Part shown: piece by piece, positions 1-12,802 of the stretch
How the letters are laid out: each line of letters begins with the position of its first letter
Position numbering within the stretch: position 1 is the first letter of the stretch
Assembly (NCBI RefSeq): GCF_021730395.1
Contig: NC_069361.1
Coordinates: 75,773,001-75,837,000, forward strand
Direction: 5' to 3'
Length of the DNA: 64,000 nucleotides
From: Mercenaria mercenaria
Taxonomy: Eukaryota > Mollusca > Bivalvia > Venerida > Veneridae
The notes under the pieces: generated by a model
Seen by the model: the letters and a program-made list of their open reading frames with translations, nothing else
The model's database searches: none
Told to the model about the DNA's origin: nothing
Made by a program: the position numbers and the translations under genes

Positions 1-36
1 GCTCACTATTCTATGAATAGTCGAGCTAAAAAGCAC
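1..36 (-). mobile_element. End of a tandem-core element cut by the window edge
   Basis: The first bases are the reverse complement of the left terminus of the elements at 26686 and 28145 (AGCTCGACTATTC followed by its own inverted copy). The body lies outside the window to the left. Confidence 0.6.
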
Positions 37-280
37 ACATCATAAACATCTCAATCTGATCAAATTATGTTTGTGCTTCATTTGGGTAATTTGTCAATCA
101 CTTGCAGTGAGATTAAAGATTAAACACTATCACTGGTATAACCACAGTCAATTAGCAATTCTGCTTCTATTGAAAAGTGACCAAACAAAAATTAGTGAAA
201 ATAATATAGTTATTCAAATGATCAAAACTTTTATGTACAAGTGAATGTACAATATATAACAATGTCATAGTTCAGTACAT

Positions 281-545
281 TTGTAGCCTGCTTAGGTCTA
301 TGGATCACAGGGCCATGAATTCGATCCCTGGGTGGAGCGTATGTTCTCCGTGACGATTTGATAAAAGACATCGTGTCGGAAATCGTTCGTCCTCCACCTC
401 TGATTCATGTGGGGAAGCTGGCAGTTACTTGCGGAGAACAGGTTTGTACTGGTACAGAATCCAGGAACACAGGTTAGGTTTACTGCCCGCCGTTACTTGA
501 CTGAAATACTGTTGAAAAATGGCATAAAGCCCAAAACAAACAAAC
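281..545 (+). mobile_element. tRNA-headed SINE (V-SINE/RUDI-like)
   Basis: The head has a B-box-like GAATTCGATCCCTGG. A body with TACTGGTACAGAATCCAGG follows, and the end is CTGAAATACTGTTGAAAAA plus a (CAAA)n tail. The same order of blocks recurs at 22197-22465 and 25020-25250, so this is a dispersed family. Its resemblance to the molluscan RUDI V-SINE is from memory, not a search. It lies beyond gephyrin exon 6, in the next intron. Confidence 0.7.
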
Positions 546-1176
546 AAACTTATTTTTGCCTGATTTTGGGTTTAATACCATTGTTCAACTGATTTTCAAG
601 TTCATAGAATCTACACCAGTAATGACCTTTCTCTACAAACTAACAAGTATAAACTGACAATTTCACCAAATCAATCAAACATGGAGAACAAAATTTTAAT
701 GTCTTTAGATACATTGTCATTTGTAATTTAATTAAGCTTTCAGCCTGGAGATTCAACAGGCAACCTCTCAATTCAAGGTTTGGTTAATTTATCTTTAATA
801 AGGACAAATATTCTGGCCAAATTTCATCAAGGAGGAAAATGTGGTTTCGTTAAGGCAAAAATTCTGACAGTTTCATGACAGCCAGGTAGGAAATGTGGCC
901 TCTTTAGAGTGTTAATAATATTTTTCTTTGATATAATATGGTGGCTTAGTTTTGACCTCAGATGACTGAATATCAAACTCTTCAAAGACTTTATTGACGC
1001 AAACATTCTGATCAAAATAATTTAGATTAACTCAAAATTGTGTCCTCTAGGGAGTAAACCACAAGATTGTTAATGATTCATCACAACGGATGATGGACAC
1101 AAGTCAATCACAATAGCTTGTCTTGGGCAAATTTTTGCTCAGGTGAACTAAATATTGTTACAAACAATGACTGTAC

Positions 1177-4100
1177 CTCAGACCCCTTTGCACTTCCAGG
1201 TAAATTAATTATCACTGTCCCTCCCCTTATTCCACAGACTGGTCTGAAACAAATGCAAACAAAATACTGTCAACAAATGAGTACAAGTCCACTTTTGAAA
1301 AGTCTAATACATTACTGAGAAATAATTTAAAACATATTACTTATAAGGGTAAAATAATCCAACTGAACTGCAAATATAAACTTGTCCTAGGGCAGAAATT
1401 ATGCAACATTGACATGTACAATTTATAGTTTTTAATCTTCATTAGACAAATTTTCATGGAAAACAAAATTTCAAAATGCACAAGACTTAATATGTCAATA
1501 TAGTTTTCCTTCAAGAGTGTAATATATTGTGACATAAATTAATACATCAAGGCAAGAGTTGCTGTTGTTACCTCGACAGCATAGCCATGGGTGTGACTTC
1601 AAGTGATGATTTCAACATAGCGACTGATAGTCCCAGTGCCTCTTTCTCTATCACAGCCTTAGTGGCCTAAAAAAATCAAATCCAATGTACAATTAACAAA
1701 ACCTCTAACAACCGACCCTCCCCCCATCCACACCCCACTCCACCCCCTCCAGCACTACCTGAGGACCCTCAACTGATATCTTTGTAATACAATACAGATT
1801 TCAAACAGTAAATTCCTGAAATTTCTCACATGTTTAAATATGTTATATGTTTAAGTAAGCAATTTCTAATTTCAACAAAAATTAATAGAGGCCATGATAT
1901 CTTTTGTTTCATTTTGCAAACTCAAGACAATTTATAAGTTATTACACAGATAGAGTTTTACTGCAACAGAACAACAAACACTTTATAACTGGCCTATAAT
2001 TAACAAATGAAGGAATTTGGTTACATTGTATATGGATGGAAAATCTTGTTAAAATAAACAGACTTCTTTACCCTGCCATATCTTAGGGAAACAAGAGCTG
2101 TCTCCATAGGATGACACATGCCCCCAATGGCACTTTGAATGAATAGTTATGGCCGATGTTAGAGTTTAGGACCTTTGACCTACGGACCTGGGTCTTGCGC
2201 GCGACACGTCGTCTTACTGTGGTACACATTCATGCCCAATAATTTTAAAATCCATGCATGAATGACAAAGGTATGGACCGGACACGCCCATCAATGCACT
2301 ATAATGAAATATGACCTTTAACGTCTAAGTGTGACCTTGACTGTTGAGCTACGGACCTGGGTCTTGCGTGCGACATGTCGTCTTACTGTGGTACACATTC
2401 ATGCCAAGTTATTTGAAAATCCATCCATGGATGACAAAGATAGGGACCGGACACGAATGCACTATCATGAAAAATGACCTTTAACGTCTAAGTGTGACCT
2501 TGACCTTTGAGCTATGGACCTGGGTCTTGCGCGCAACATGTCGTCTTACTGTGGTACACATTCATGCCAAGTTATTTGAAAATCCATCCATGGATGACAA
2601 AGATATGGACCGGACACGAATGCAATATCATAAAAAATGACCTTTAACGTCTAAGTGTGACCTTGACCTTTGAGCTACGGACCTGGGTCTTGCGCGCGAC
2701 ACGTCGTCTTACTGTGGTACACATTCATGCCAAGTTATTTGAAAATCCATCCATCGATGACAAAGATATGGACCGGACACGAAAAATGCGGACAGACCGA
2801 CAGACTGATAGACTGACAGACCGACAGACAGACAGACGGTTCAAAAACTATATGCCTCCCTTCGGGGGCATAAAAAGATATTTGATCATGTATCAGAAAT
2901 AATTCAATATCTACCATGCAATGGTTTCATAAATGAGATTTGTACGTATAATTGTGTGACTTTTTAAAATGGGTAGAGATTGTAAAATGTATAAAATAAC
3001 ATCACCACATAACTTGACTTTGTTGAATCAGAACTTTTTATGAAAATGACAAGACTTATCACCTACAAACAATTTGAAAGCAGTTTATTATTTCTGAAAA
3101 GAAGTTTATCTGTACATACAACAACCATAATGTAAGCAGCTAACTGCCTGTGTGACTGCCAATTTCTTAGTAAGATTCCTTAAATTTCTTTTTTGGATGA
3201 ACTGCACATAAAATGGTTCAAGAGATATTGTGAAATATTTCAAATTTTGTCATTTTTGTGGACATTTTATGCCAACATAAAAGTTTCAAAGACGAAAAAT
3301 GCAATTTCACTTTTAAATTATTCAATGAGATTTTCAGAAACTATAAAAAACGTGACATAGGCCCCCTTAAAAATCAACAATTTCACAGCACATTAATATA
3401 TCACAGTTGTTCTCTCGAAATATAAATACAGTCTCAACCACAGACTAAAATTTCAAATATTGTAATTTGTAGCAAATCCTGAAATCTGCACCTACTGTTT
3501 TCAAAGCCAACTGATACACACCAAACTTGTGATTTGACAGACATTTGCCTTTGTGATTTGACAGCTATCAGACTCTGTGATTTGATAGCCATCAGACTCT
3601 GTGATTTGATAGCCATCAGACTCTGTGATTTGATAGCCATCAGACTCTGTGATTTGATAGTCATCAGACTCTGTGATTTAATAGCTATCAGACTGTGATT
3701 TGATAGCCATCAGACTCTGTGATTTGACAGACAGAAGATTTTGTGATTTGATAGCTATCAGACTCTGTGATTTGACAGACAGAAGATTTTGTGATTTGAC
3801 AGCCATCAGACTTTGTGATTTTATAGCCATCAGACTCTGTGAATTGTTAAACAGACGTTGTGACTTGATAGACATCAGACTTTCTGATCTGACATCAAAT
3901 TTTGTTATTTGACAGACCGCAGACTTTGTGATTGGACATCAGATTTTGTGATTTGAAAGACATCAGACTTTGTGATAGATCAGACATCAGACTTTGTGAT
4001 ATATCATATATCAGACTTTGTGATAGATCAGATCTATATCCGACTTTGTGATAGATCAGATATCCAACTTTGTGATATATCAGACATCGGACTTTGTGAT

Positions 4101-7100
4101 AGATCAGACATCGGACTTTGTGACATATCAGACATCAGATTTTGTGATAGATCCGACTTCAGACTTTGTGATATTCCAGACATCAGACTTTGTGACAGAC
4201 CAGATATCAGACTTTGTGATATATCAGACATCAGACTTTGTGATAGATCAGACATCAGACTTTGTGATATATCAGATATCTGACTTTGTGATAGATCAAA
4301 CATCAGACTTTGTGATGGATCAGACATCAGACTTTGTGATAGATTAGACATCAGAATTTGTGATAGATCAGACATCAGACATTGTGATAGATCAGACATC
4401 AGACTTTGTGATATTCCAGACATCAGACTTTGTGATAGGTCAGACAATCAGATTTTGTGATAGATCAGACATCAGACTTTGTGATAGATCAGACATCAGA
4501 CTTTGTGATATTCCAGACATCAGACTTTGTGACAGACCAGATATCAGACTTTGTGATATATCAGACATCAGACTTTGTGACTGGACAGACCTTAAGTCTT
4601 GTTTTTAGACATTAGACTTCTTTATTTGACAGAAATCAGTCTTTGTGATTTGACATCAGATTTTGTGACTTGAATGACATCAGATTGTATGATTTGAAAG
4701 ATATCAGACTTTGTGATAGATCAGATATCAGACTTTTTGTGATAGATCAGATATCAGACTTTGTGATAGATCAGACATCATACTTTGTGATAGATCAGAT
4801 ATCAGATTTTGTAATAGATCAGACATCAGACTTTGTGATAGATCAGATATCAAACTTTGTGATATATCAGACATCAGACTTTGTGATTGGACAGACCTAA
4901 GTCCTTGTGTTTAGACGTTAGACTTTTTGATTTGACAGAAATCAGTCTTTGTGATTTGACAGATTCTGTGACTTGAAAGACATCAGATTTTGTGACAGAC
5001 CTAAGTCCTTGTGTTTAGACATTAGACTTTTTGATTAGATTGAATTTAGACTTTGTAATTTGACAGACCTTTGACTAAGGGATTTGACAGAAGTCAGAAT
5101 TTGTGATCCAACGTTGATAGTGTGAAAATTTGATTTACCAATACTTTGAGAAACAAGAAATTTATTGACTGTTTAGTTCCACTGTAAATATATATAAATG
5201 TATTGGTGTTTTATATCTATACAGTTTTTTCAATTATCCACAAGCCGTCATATGTCGGTTAGTTGCTTTAAGTACCTTCCTAAAGTTTAACATCCCAATA
5301 TATTAAATATGGAAACTCACCTCTGGTGTAACATCTCTTGGAGCAAACCCAGTACCTCCAGTTGTGAAGATCAGATTTAGCTTGTATTTATCACACCATT
5401 CTATCAACTTCTTCTGCAATGTGTCAACAGCAATAATTTTCATTTCAAGGATAAATACATTATGTCCATAATACTGTTAAACTCATAGTATACACATATT
5501 GAATGGCTTGTCAGTCAGCAGTCGAAACTATTACCCCGAGGTTCAAAAAACTTGAAACTGCGTGTCACTCTGACAGAAACTTTGCAAATATTACCAAAGC
5601 ATTTGTAATGGCCAAAAATGATGGGTCCCAAAGAATGCTTCTATTAACAAACCTTGGTTACTGTGAAAATTCCTTCTCATGAAAAAGTCATGCAAAATTG
5701 CTCCATTTACCTTGATTTCTACCACTTCATCTGGAACAACTGCCTGAGCTGTCACAAACCCATTGTTCCTACAATATTTAGAAAAAAATACCACAGTTCC
5801 AACTGAGATTTCAATAACAGAATCCATACCTTGGCCTAGATAAAAATACAACAACTGAACTTACATTTTTATTCGATACTGAGGAAACCAAGTGACGCTC
5901 TTTTTTTTCCTACCCTATTAGTGCAAAGTTGACAAATAGTCTTTTATTTCATAATATATACTGCTGAAAGTTCAGCTTTTTTTCTGTTGCTGGCATCATA
6001 GCATGATCTTTGTCAAGGTCGATAAAGTCATACACCCTGTTGTCGACGTTAAAGATGCATTAAACTTGTAACTAATAACCCATAACCCATCTTCAATAAA
6101 CTGAATAGAGCTGAATCAGTCAGTCCATGTTTTCCTTTTAACAATGATGATTTTAATCTTAGCATTGGGACTGAAGTATTTACATAATGAGTTGTAAATT
6201 AGGCCTTGTTTAAACAAAATCTATTCTTTAAGTGAGTAGTTATTTGGAAACAGTACTTGTAAACATTTGCATAGAAAGTATGGGTTAAAGATAGTAACAT
6301 TTTCTATGAAATCATTTAAATTTGTGAGTATAAAATTTCGTGCTTGGCCAAAAAAAATGGCAATTTCCTTGGGTTATGAATTTGTGTATTTTCTCTTATC
6401 AAGATAAAAGAATGGGATTAACATTGCTTGTTTGTTGGGACTTAACTTCATGGATTTTGTGATTGTGTCAAACACTAAAATGTCATGCACCCGATATGAA
6501 GTTTAGATGTAAATATGGAAAAATATTGACGTTTCAGGGAGTAAATGAGCCGTGCCATGAGAAAACCAACATAGTGCGTTTGCGACCAGCATGGATCCAG
6601 ACCAGCCTGCGCATCCGTGCAGTCTGGTCAGGATCCATGCTGTTCGCTAACAGTTTCTCTAATTGCAATAGGTTTTAAAAGCGAACAGCATGGATCTTGA
6701 CCAGACTGCGTGGATGCGGAGGCTGGTCTGGATCCATGCTGGTCGCAAACGCACTATGTTGGTTTTCTCATGGCACGGCTCATATGTGTAAGTGCATACA
6801 TGCATTTTAAAAGTATCATTATAATTATATCATTCAAATTTGTGGACATGAAATTTTGCAGTTTTTGCCAAAATGACTATTTTAATGTGGGGAAATGAAT
6901 TTGTGGATTTCAATGAAGATTAAATGAATGTGAATTTTGCCTGTTTATTTGGATTTACTTTCAAGGAATGACACAACCATGAAATTTAATCCCCCAAGAA
7001 TATTATATATCTTATGGTACATGTCAAACTACAAAGAATGTATTCCTAATTTTTTTAAGTTTTTCCTTAAAACACACAGGGCTTCTCACACTTGCTTTGA

Positions 7101-9807
7101 TTCACATATGGTGACACCCCTTAACAAACTCCTGGTTATTACCAGTAGTACATATAAGTAGCTCTATGTATAAGGAATATCAGGCATATTAAGTTTATGA
7201 AAATACTTTATCACATGCATATTAAATTTCAATGACCATTCTTTTGTGAAACAATTTATGGCTATGAAAATATTGATTACTTCGACAGTACAGAAAATAC
7301 ATTGTAATTACTATAATATTATCATGAGCACAAGAATAGGGGTTGGGGATGAGATGAAAGTTTTACTAACAGTAGTGTATTTGTCAGTAACTTCAAATTT
7401 GGTCCACTTTTGTCTTCTGAACTTCCACTGTGACAAGAATCACTCACTGAAATATAAGTCTCATAATGAAAAACAGTGACCGGAATAAAAGTTATTCTGT
7501 ATTTCATCAAGGCTGCTCTCGCTAATGCTCAGCTAAAAATAATTCTTAATAGCAATTACAATTTATTTCTTAAATCTTTAACCTTTAGCCTGCTAAAGGA
7601 CTGCTCCATCATTCAACTTGGGCAGTAACACTTATCATTAAAAGGGTGTTCATTAAAAATTTACAGACTGAATAGTAACATGATCAGCATGCACCTTGGT
7701 CTGTCTGCACTGGTCACAAAGGCAGAATCACTTGCCACCAGCAGGCTAAAGGTTAATAAGAGTTTGGTCATGTGATGGAAAAACTTTCGAATCTTTAACA
7801 ACTGATCAGTCAGACTTAGTTTTGTTCACTGAATGCAATGTACAAGTTAGATTTTCACTGGAATGATTTTAGAAATTTGACTTTTCTTGTCCTCAGGCTG
7901 CATAACCAAGTTGATTTATTTTAACAGATTAGTATAAATTTAAGAGCACCGCAATGTGGAGCAATATACACCCAATGGTATGACCTTTGACCCTAAGTGT
8001 GACCTTGACCTTGAAGCAAGCCATCCAAAAAACATGGCTCTGCACGTCATCTCAATGTCACCAAGTAAACATTTGTGCCAAGTTTCTTTAAAATCCTTCA
8101 AGCAGTTCAAGAGTTACAGAGCGGAAACGAAACAGAGTCATATGACCTTTGACTCCCAAGAGTGACCTTGACCTTGAACCGAGCCATCCAAAACATGAGC
8201 GCTGCATGTCGTCTCAATGTGGTGAACATTTGACTGTCAAGTTTAACTTCGAAATCCTTCAAGGGATTCAAGAGTTACAGAGCAAACACAAAATTGCTAA
8301 CAGGAAGGATGAATGGACCAATTGACCGGCACCGGCATCATAACATAATACGTCCCTTCAGACGTATAAAAAGTGTTTCTTTTAAAATTTCTTTTAAATT
8401 AGTTGTTTGAATGAATTAATAATGTTACTGTAATGAAATGATTTTAAGACATTTTGTCTTTCTAACGACAGACAGTGTCTAGATTGAGAGAATTAAGTGT
8501 CTATGTCCCTGTAAAGGGTTAGGCAATATTGGAAGATAGGTACATGCAGAGCCAGAAGCCTTAGTCAAACAAATTTGACGTGATCCTAGGAAATACTGAG
8601 ATAAATTTTTCATATGGGCAATATCCCCACTCGCCTCAATCACTCGAAAGACCAAAATAGTGGAAGCAATTTCCGATGAAACTTTCATCGCTGCCGACGC
8701 TTTACATGCTATATAGGTTTACACGCCGATTATGTAACGAATTGGCCATAAATTCAAATAAAACTTTAATACATGTATTGAAAGGGGATTCAAATCCTCA
8801 TTGATTTATGTAAAAACTATCAAATAATATCCAAAATTACAAATGTTCTGGTAATTAAAACCTATATATGTACTGTACACGATTAACGTTTACCGTGTCT
8901 ACACACCAATATATGTCGATAAAACCAATAACTTTACACGACTGTGTACTGTGATTTATCCTCCATTATTTTGGTCCTTCAAAGTTTTGACGTTTAGATT
9001 GCCCCTCCACAAATATAAAGCAATCAGAACGTCGAATTATATTGACTAGTAGTCCAACTAATTTCACATGAACCTGGGAAATATCATGAATATTGAGATA
9101 ATTTTTTCATATCCATGGGCAATATCCCCACTCGCGTCAAACACTCAAAAGATCAAAATAGTTGAAGCAATTACCGATGAAATTTTCATAGCTGCTGACG
9201 CTTTACATGCTATAGGTTTAAATGCCAATTATTTCACGAATCAGCCATAAATTCAAATAAAACTTACATGCATCGAAAGGGGATTCAATTCCTCATTGAT
9301 TTATGTAAAAATTATCAAATAATATCCAAAATTACGAATTTTCTGGTGATCTAAATCTTATGTATGTACAGTACACGGTTAACGTTAACGTGTCTACACC
9401 GCTATATGCGCAAGCGATAAAACCAGTAACTTTACATGACTGTGTACTGTGATTTATCCTCCTACCTGTTTTATTATCGTTACACAAACTTACTTTTGAA
9501 ATAACTTAAAAAATGTAAAATCAAAATATTTGCTGGTTTACAGATGCTCTGTTGAATACATAATATATAAAACTTTCCTGAACTGTAAATAAAATTACTA
9601 AATTCAATAACTGGTTCGAATAATTTTGAGGGCGAACAAAAACAGGAACTCAATATAAAAACACTTCTCCAGTACGGCTAGGCATTGAGACAGTTGCAGT
9701 TTATTGCTATCAGAAATTATAAAGAATTTACCTGTCAATATGCCAACATTAAACTGCCGTTGTGACATGTGTAGTGCTGAAGCCACCGAACTTTGTCCTG
9801 ACGCCAT
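1177..9807 (-). CDS. GPHN: Gephyrin, exons 1-6 (N-terminal MogA/MoaB-like domain); 3' part outside window
   Basis: Gephyrin is a molybdenum-cofactor enzyme; its N-terminal domain adenylates molybdopterin, and in vertebrates it also scaffolds inhibitory receptors. Coding exons, in transcript order on the minus strand: 9807-9732 (ATG, MASGQ to VGILT), 7446-7371 (VSDSC, EDKSGPNL), 5768-5711 (VPDEVVEIK), 5413-5321 (WCDKYKLNL, TTGGTGFAPRDVTPE), 1666-1572 (ATKAVIEKEALGL, VTPMAMLSR), 1243-1177 (PVCGIRG, IINLPGSAKGSE). All have AG/GT borders and matching phases, giving 155 residues. The TTGGTGFAPRDVTPE signature and LPGS loop match the family closely. The ATG at 9807 fits the known N terminus. The linker and the MoeA-like E domain must lie left of the window. 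Exon 2 uses the weaker donor GTTAGT, chosen because it alone keeps the phase. Confidence 0.95.
2091..2877 (+). mobile_element. Hairpin-ended tandem-core element, ~165 bp units
   Basis: It begins ACAAGAGCTGTC and contains four imperfect direct units (GGACCTGGGTCTTGCG at about 2183, 2352, 2516 and 2680; period about 165 bp). A GACA/GACC tetranucleotide run follows, and it ends in a hairpin at 2851-2872 (TATGCC...GGGGGCATA) plus AAAAA. This plan matches the bivalve pearl/HINE class of Helitron-related non-autonomous elements; that assignment is inference. It lies in the gephyrin intron between exons 5 and 4. Confidence 0.65.
3530..5110. repeat. 24 bp minisatellite, 48 bp higher-order, in gephyrin intron
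   Basis: About 1.5 kb of 24 bp units. The left block (3540-3850) is built on GATTTGATAGCCATCAGACT and the central block (3960-4600) on GATAGATCAGACATCAGACT, each followed by a short CTGT or TTGT end. In the centre, GATAGATC and GATATATC versions often alternate, giving a 48 bp period. Units decay at both edges. Because 24 is a multiple of 3, long open frames appear on both strands (such as repeats of DQTSDFVI); these are by-products of the period, not genes. Confidence 0.9.
6545..6783. mobile_element. Palindromic MITE, family 1
   Basis: Two nearly perfect inverted arms of about 110 bp, ATGAGCCGTGCCATGAG at the left and its complement at the right, meet near 6660-6670. A second, more diverged copy is at 46090-46300. 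It lies in the gephyrin intron between exons 2 and 3. There is no coding capacity, so it is a non-autonomous DNA transposon or foldback element. Confidence 0.85.
7578..7756. mobile_element. Short inverted-repeat MITE, family 2
   Basis: Termini TTAACCTTTAGCCTGCT and its complement enclose about 180 bp. The interior includes a GATCAGCATGCACC / GTCTGCACTGGTC segment. A degraded relative is at 18250-18450. It lies in gephyrin intron 1. Confidence 0.75.
7943..8371 (+). mobile_element. Hairpin-ended tandem-core element, two ~161 bp units
   Basis: Two direct units begin near 7977 and 8138 (ATGACCTTTGAC, GTGACCTTGACC). The end is a hairpin at 8348-8367 (ATACGTC-CCTTCA-GACGTAT) followed by AAAAAG. 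The architecture matches 2091-2877 with different terminal sequence. It lies in gephyrin intron 1. Confidence 0.6.
8560..9463. repeat. Local direct duplication, ~400 bp, in gephyrin intron 1
   Basis: About 8560-8968 and 9060-9463 are similar along their length, sharing GGGCAATATCCCCACTCGC, CTTTACATGCTATA and CTGTGTACTGTGATTTATCC with scattered substitutions and small indels. No protein similarity was recognised. It lies a few hundred bases inside the first intron. Confidence 0.85.
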
Positions 9808-10049
9808 TTCCTGGATTTTCCCTAACTCGATCAAACGTTTACTTTATTCTTTCTTCAGGAGCCTCATTAGGTTAATATTGTTCTATGTTGACTTATTTTC
9901 TATAACTCAAGTCAAGTCAAGTCAATATTTATTTATTGTCGGTACTGTAGATAAAATAACATTTTAAACATAAGCTATGTATAACTTTGACCGACATATT
10001 TATACATAGACATCAACATGTTAAATTACACATTTTACATATTTCCCAG

Positions 10050-10290
10050 CCAGCATGACTATATCGGCCCGATATAGGTATAATGTCGGAATGTCGGCAA
10101 AATGTGCCGATGTAGCGCCGACATCGGGCCGTTGTGAGTGAGTGAGTTAGGTTTTACGGCGAATCGACACAAAATGATCATACATCGCCGAGATCGGACC
10201 GTTGATCTGCCGAAATATATTGATATCGGTAAATCGACATCAGTCAGTGTAACTACATTTCTTAAGTCGAATTGACATCGGGCCGATACT
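10050..10290. repeat. Cluster of ATCGGGCCGAT-type palindromic motifs
   Basis: Many short self-complementary words built from CCGAT/ATCGG occur here (TATCGGCCCGATAT, GCCGACATCGGGCC, TTGACATCGGGCCGAT), and once more at 10800-10830. A GTGAGTGAGTGAGTTAGG block sits inside. The GC-rich motifs stand out in an AT-rich background. The family was not recognised. Confidence 0.5.
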
Positions 10291-10869
10291 GGATTCTCTA
10301 ATATAGCTATATTTTTCAAAATATTATTGATAAACGTGAAAAAGTAATCTAATTGTTCATGTGTGCTAATTCATTAAGCAAATATGATGTATGCCAGAAT
10401 TAATCAAACTAGGTTCAAAAAGCAAAATTTGTAGACGGTATTTATAAACATTTTATACGTAATAAAAGGAGGTTGTAATTAAGATGCATTTTTATTTTTT
10501 GTAGAATGCCGCCGTAGGAATATTTATATTTAAAAAAAAAATGAAAATATAAATATGTTTAAAATTCTAACTGAACAATTTTAATAGTGTTAAGAATATA
10601 CAGAAAAATTACGTAACTCTATAAAACAAGTAGTATAATAGTTGTGAAAAATATTATATCAATAAAATAAAATAACCATCATACACATGATGCATGACAC
10701 ATCTGTTCTCAAGTAAATTACTCTGAGAATTTATAAAGTGTATATTTGAAGAAAACTGATGAAGCATTGCTTGTCACACTATTTCGCGACAACGATATGA
10801 TCTGCCAATATCGGGCCGATATCATTTTGATGTTATATGGTTTTTAAATCAAGTACATGGTCTTAAATG

Positions 10870-11030
10870 TACTGCTTTACATTTAACTGCCTTGAAGCCT
10901 TTTTACAGATGTTAGAGATATGGGTATCAAATTCTAGTTTGAAATCAAAGGTTACACCTAAAAGTTTAACATTCTCGTCAGAAGAAATGGTACTCCAATT
11001 TAAGTTAAAAGTTATGTTTTGATCCCTGTT
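10870..11030 (-). mobile_element. LINE reverse-transcriptase C-terminal fragment
   Basis: On the minus strand one frame reads LLGVTFDFKLEFDTHISNI then CKKASRQLN, the block typical of the thumb region following RT in CR1/Jockey-like LINEs. No other LINE part is attached. Confidence 0.65.
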
Positions 11031-11845
11031 TTTTTACCAGTGGCAATTGCCTGAAATTAATCTGGATTGGCTCTCATATGGTTGTCTGAGAACTCACCGA
11101 AACATATCTGCAAAAAATTATTCCTCGAAGCGCTTCCCGCAAAACTCGATGTCCATTTTACTGAAAGGTGTTTTGTTGTTGTTGTTGTTGTTTTTAATAT
11201 TGCATTAACTATAAGTACCAGTTATACATCACCGCTATATTCCAATTCCCTTTATAGTTATGACATGCCAGAATGATACAAAACCAGATATTCAAGCATT
11301 TTACAGAATGAACGTTCATTGATTGTTAATTGACTGAAAAATAAAATAATAAAACTTGTTATCAAACTGGTAGCTGGTCTTCATGTCGTACGTAGTAATT
11401 GGTTTTAATGTCAAATGAGTAGGCTAACTCAGTTGAGGTATGAATTACCTTCAAAAGAAGTAACATAATTTAGAACTATTGAAAAAAACTTGACAGCAAA
11501 TTGTATGGCAAATATATTCAAAAACTAAACATAACATTAATTTATAATGTTGTTCCAAAGGGAAATATAAGGGAAAGTGAGGGAACAAGTAAAACTCGTG
11601 TAACGTTTCATTTAACTTACTTGACCGGAACAAATTAATGATATGCAAACTGGCTTCATAGCTTAACTGTTGCATTGAATCAAAATCTAATTACAATGTA
11701 TCCGTTTAGGACAACAAGCAATGACAATGTTACATAAACAAATATGTAAGAAAATCCTTTGAAAGTACGTACCCAAACAAAATGATAACAGAAACAAAAG
11801 ATTAATGTACTGATTCTACTGAAATATCGGAGCTCTTGTCTAATA

Positions 11846-12660
11846 CGAGGGTTGTTCAATAAATATCCGGAAGTGTGCTCTCATTTCTTTATTTCTGGTC
11901 CTATTTTTGCTGAAAATTGAAATATTACTGATATAAACATAATATGTCCGAATATTTAAATTACAAATATCAGAACATATATAATATTTATTTATCGTCT
12001 TCTAGGCAACGTCATTTCACAAAAAGCGGCCAAGAATTATTAAGACGGTGTCATATCACAAACAGTTAATGGATACAGCTTGTGATTACCATTGGTTCAA
12101 TGTTTATCGCAATTAAATGCATTTTCTACACTTTAAATTCCTACCAATAAATAAGTATTGTTCATATGATATAACTGTCGTTCTGATGAAATGGGACACT
12201 GAACTGTGATGCCGTATCAAGGAGCTCTTTAATTGATAAAACGTAACTGAACGTCATTTTTCATGTCCGTACCACGAGTCGTCAGCGATATTCTCCTGAC
12301 CACTTTTAAACGTCCCGTTCCACTAATAAAATTTTGTTTACTTCAGGGCATTGTCCATTAAACCTTTAGCAGTACCGCATGTGTCTCTTTTCTTGATTTT
12401 CGATTCAAAACAAAGTGTTATCTCATGACTCCTTTCAACACTGACTTCAAGCGATGACCAACACAATATGCCCGTCAAACATTTGAATGATGTCACATTT
12501 ATAATTTGCATGACGTTATTGGCATAGCGCTTACACTTCACATTTATATTTACCCAATTAAGAAAAAGTAGCTTGAAAAATACGCCAGTGGCAAGTAATG
12601 TTTTAGCGCATGTAGTTTGAAAAGGAGACAAAAATGGGCCGGATGACGTCATATGACGTT
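11846..12660 (-). mobile_element. Probable internally deleted mariner-like element
   Basis: The left end reads ACGAGGGTTGTTCAATAAAT, similar to mariner terminal repeats. On the minus strand near 12250-12320 a frame gives WNGTFKSGQENIADDSWYGH, which resembles the 'W..rFk.Gre...DD.R.GR' block of mariner transposases. Only a few hundred bases separate this block from the terminus, so most of the transposase is missing. The right end was not located. Confidence 0.35.
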
Positions 12661-12802
12661 GCCATGGGGACTATCATTTACTTATTATTTATCCAAAGAA
12701 AACACATGTCATATCAACTCAATATTCCCTAATCTACATTATGTAGCAGTTTCATTCATTTTTGATGATACATGAAGAAATAAGAGCACATTTCCGATAA
12801 AA

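Noticed and set aside
3434-4900. Long repetitive open frames on both strands (such as DQTSDFVI repeats) as candidate repeat proteins
   Set aside because: They follow from a 24 bp stop-poor tandem repeat inside a gephyrin intron. There is no start context, and other frames are equally open.
12633-12670. TGACGTCA site near 12645 as the FCF1 or gephyrin promoter
   Set aside because: A single CRE-like palindrome beside transposon remnants, with no nearby first exon, is too weak.
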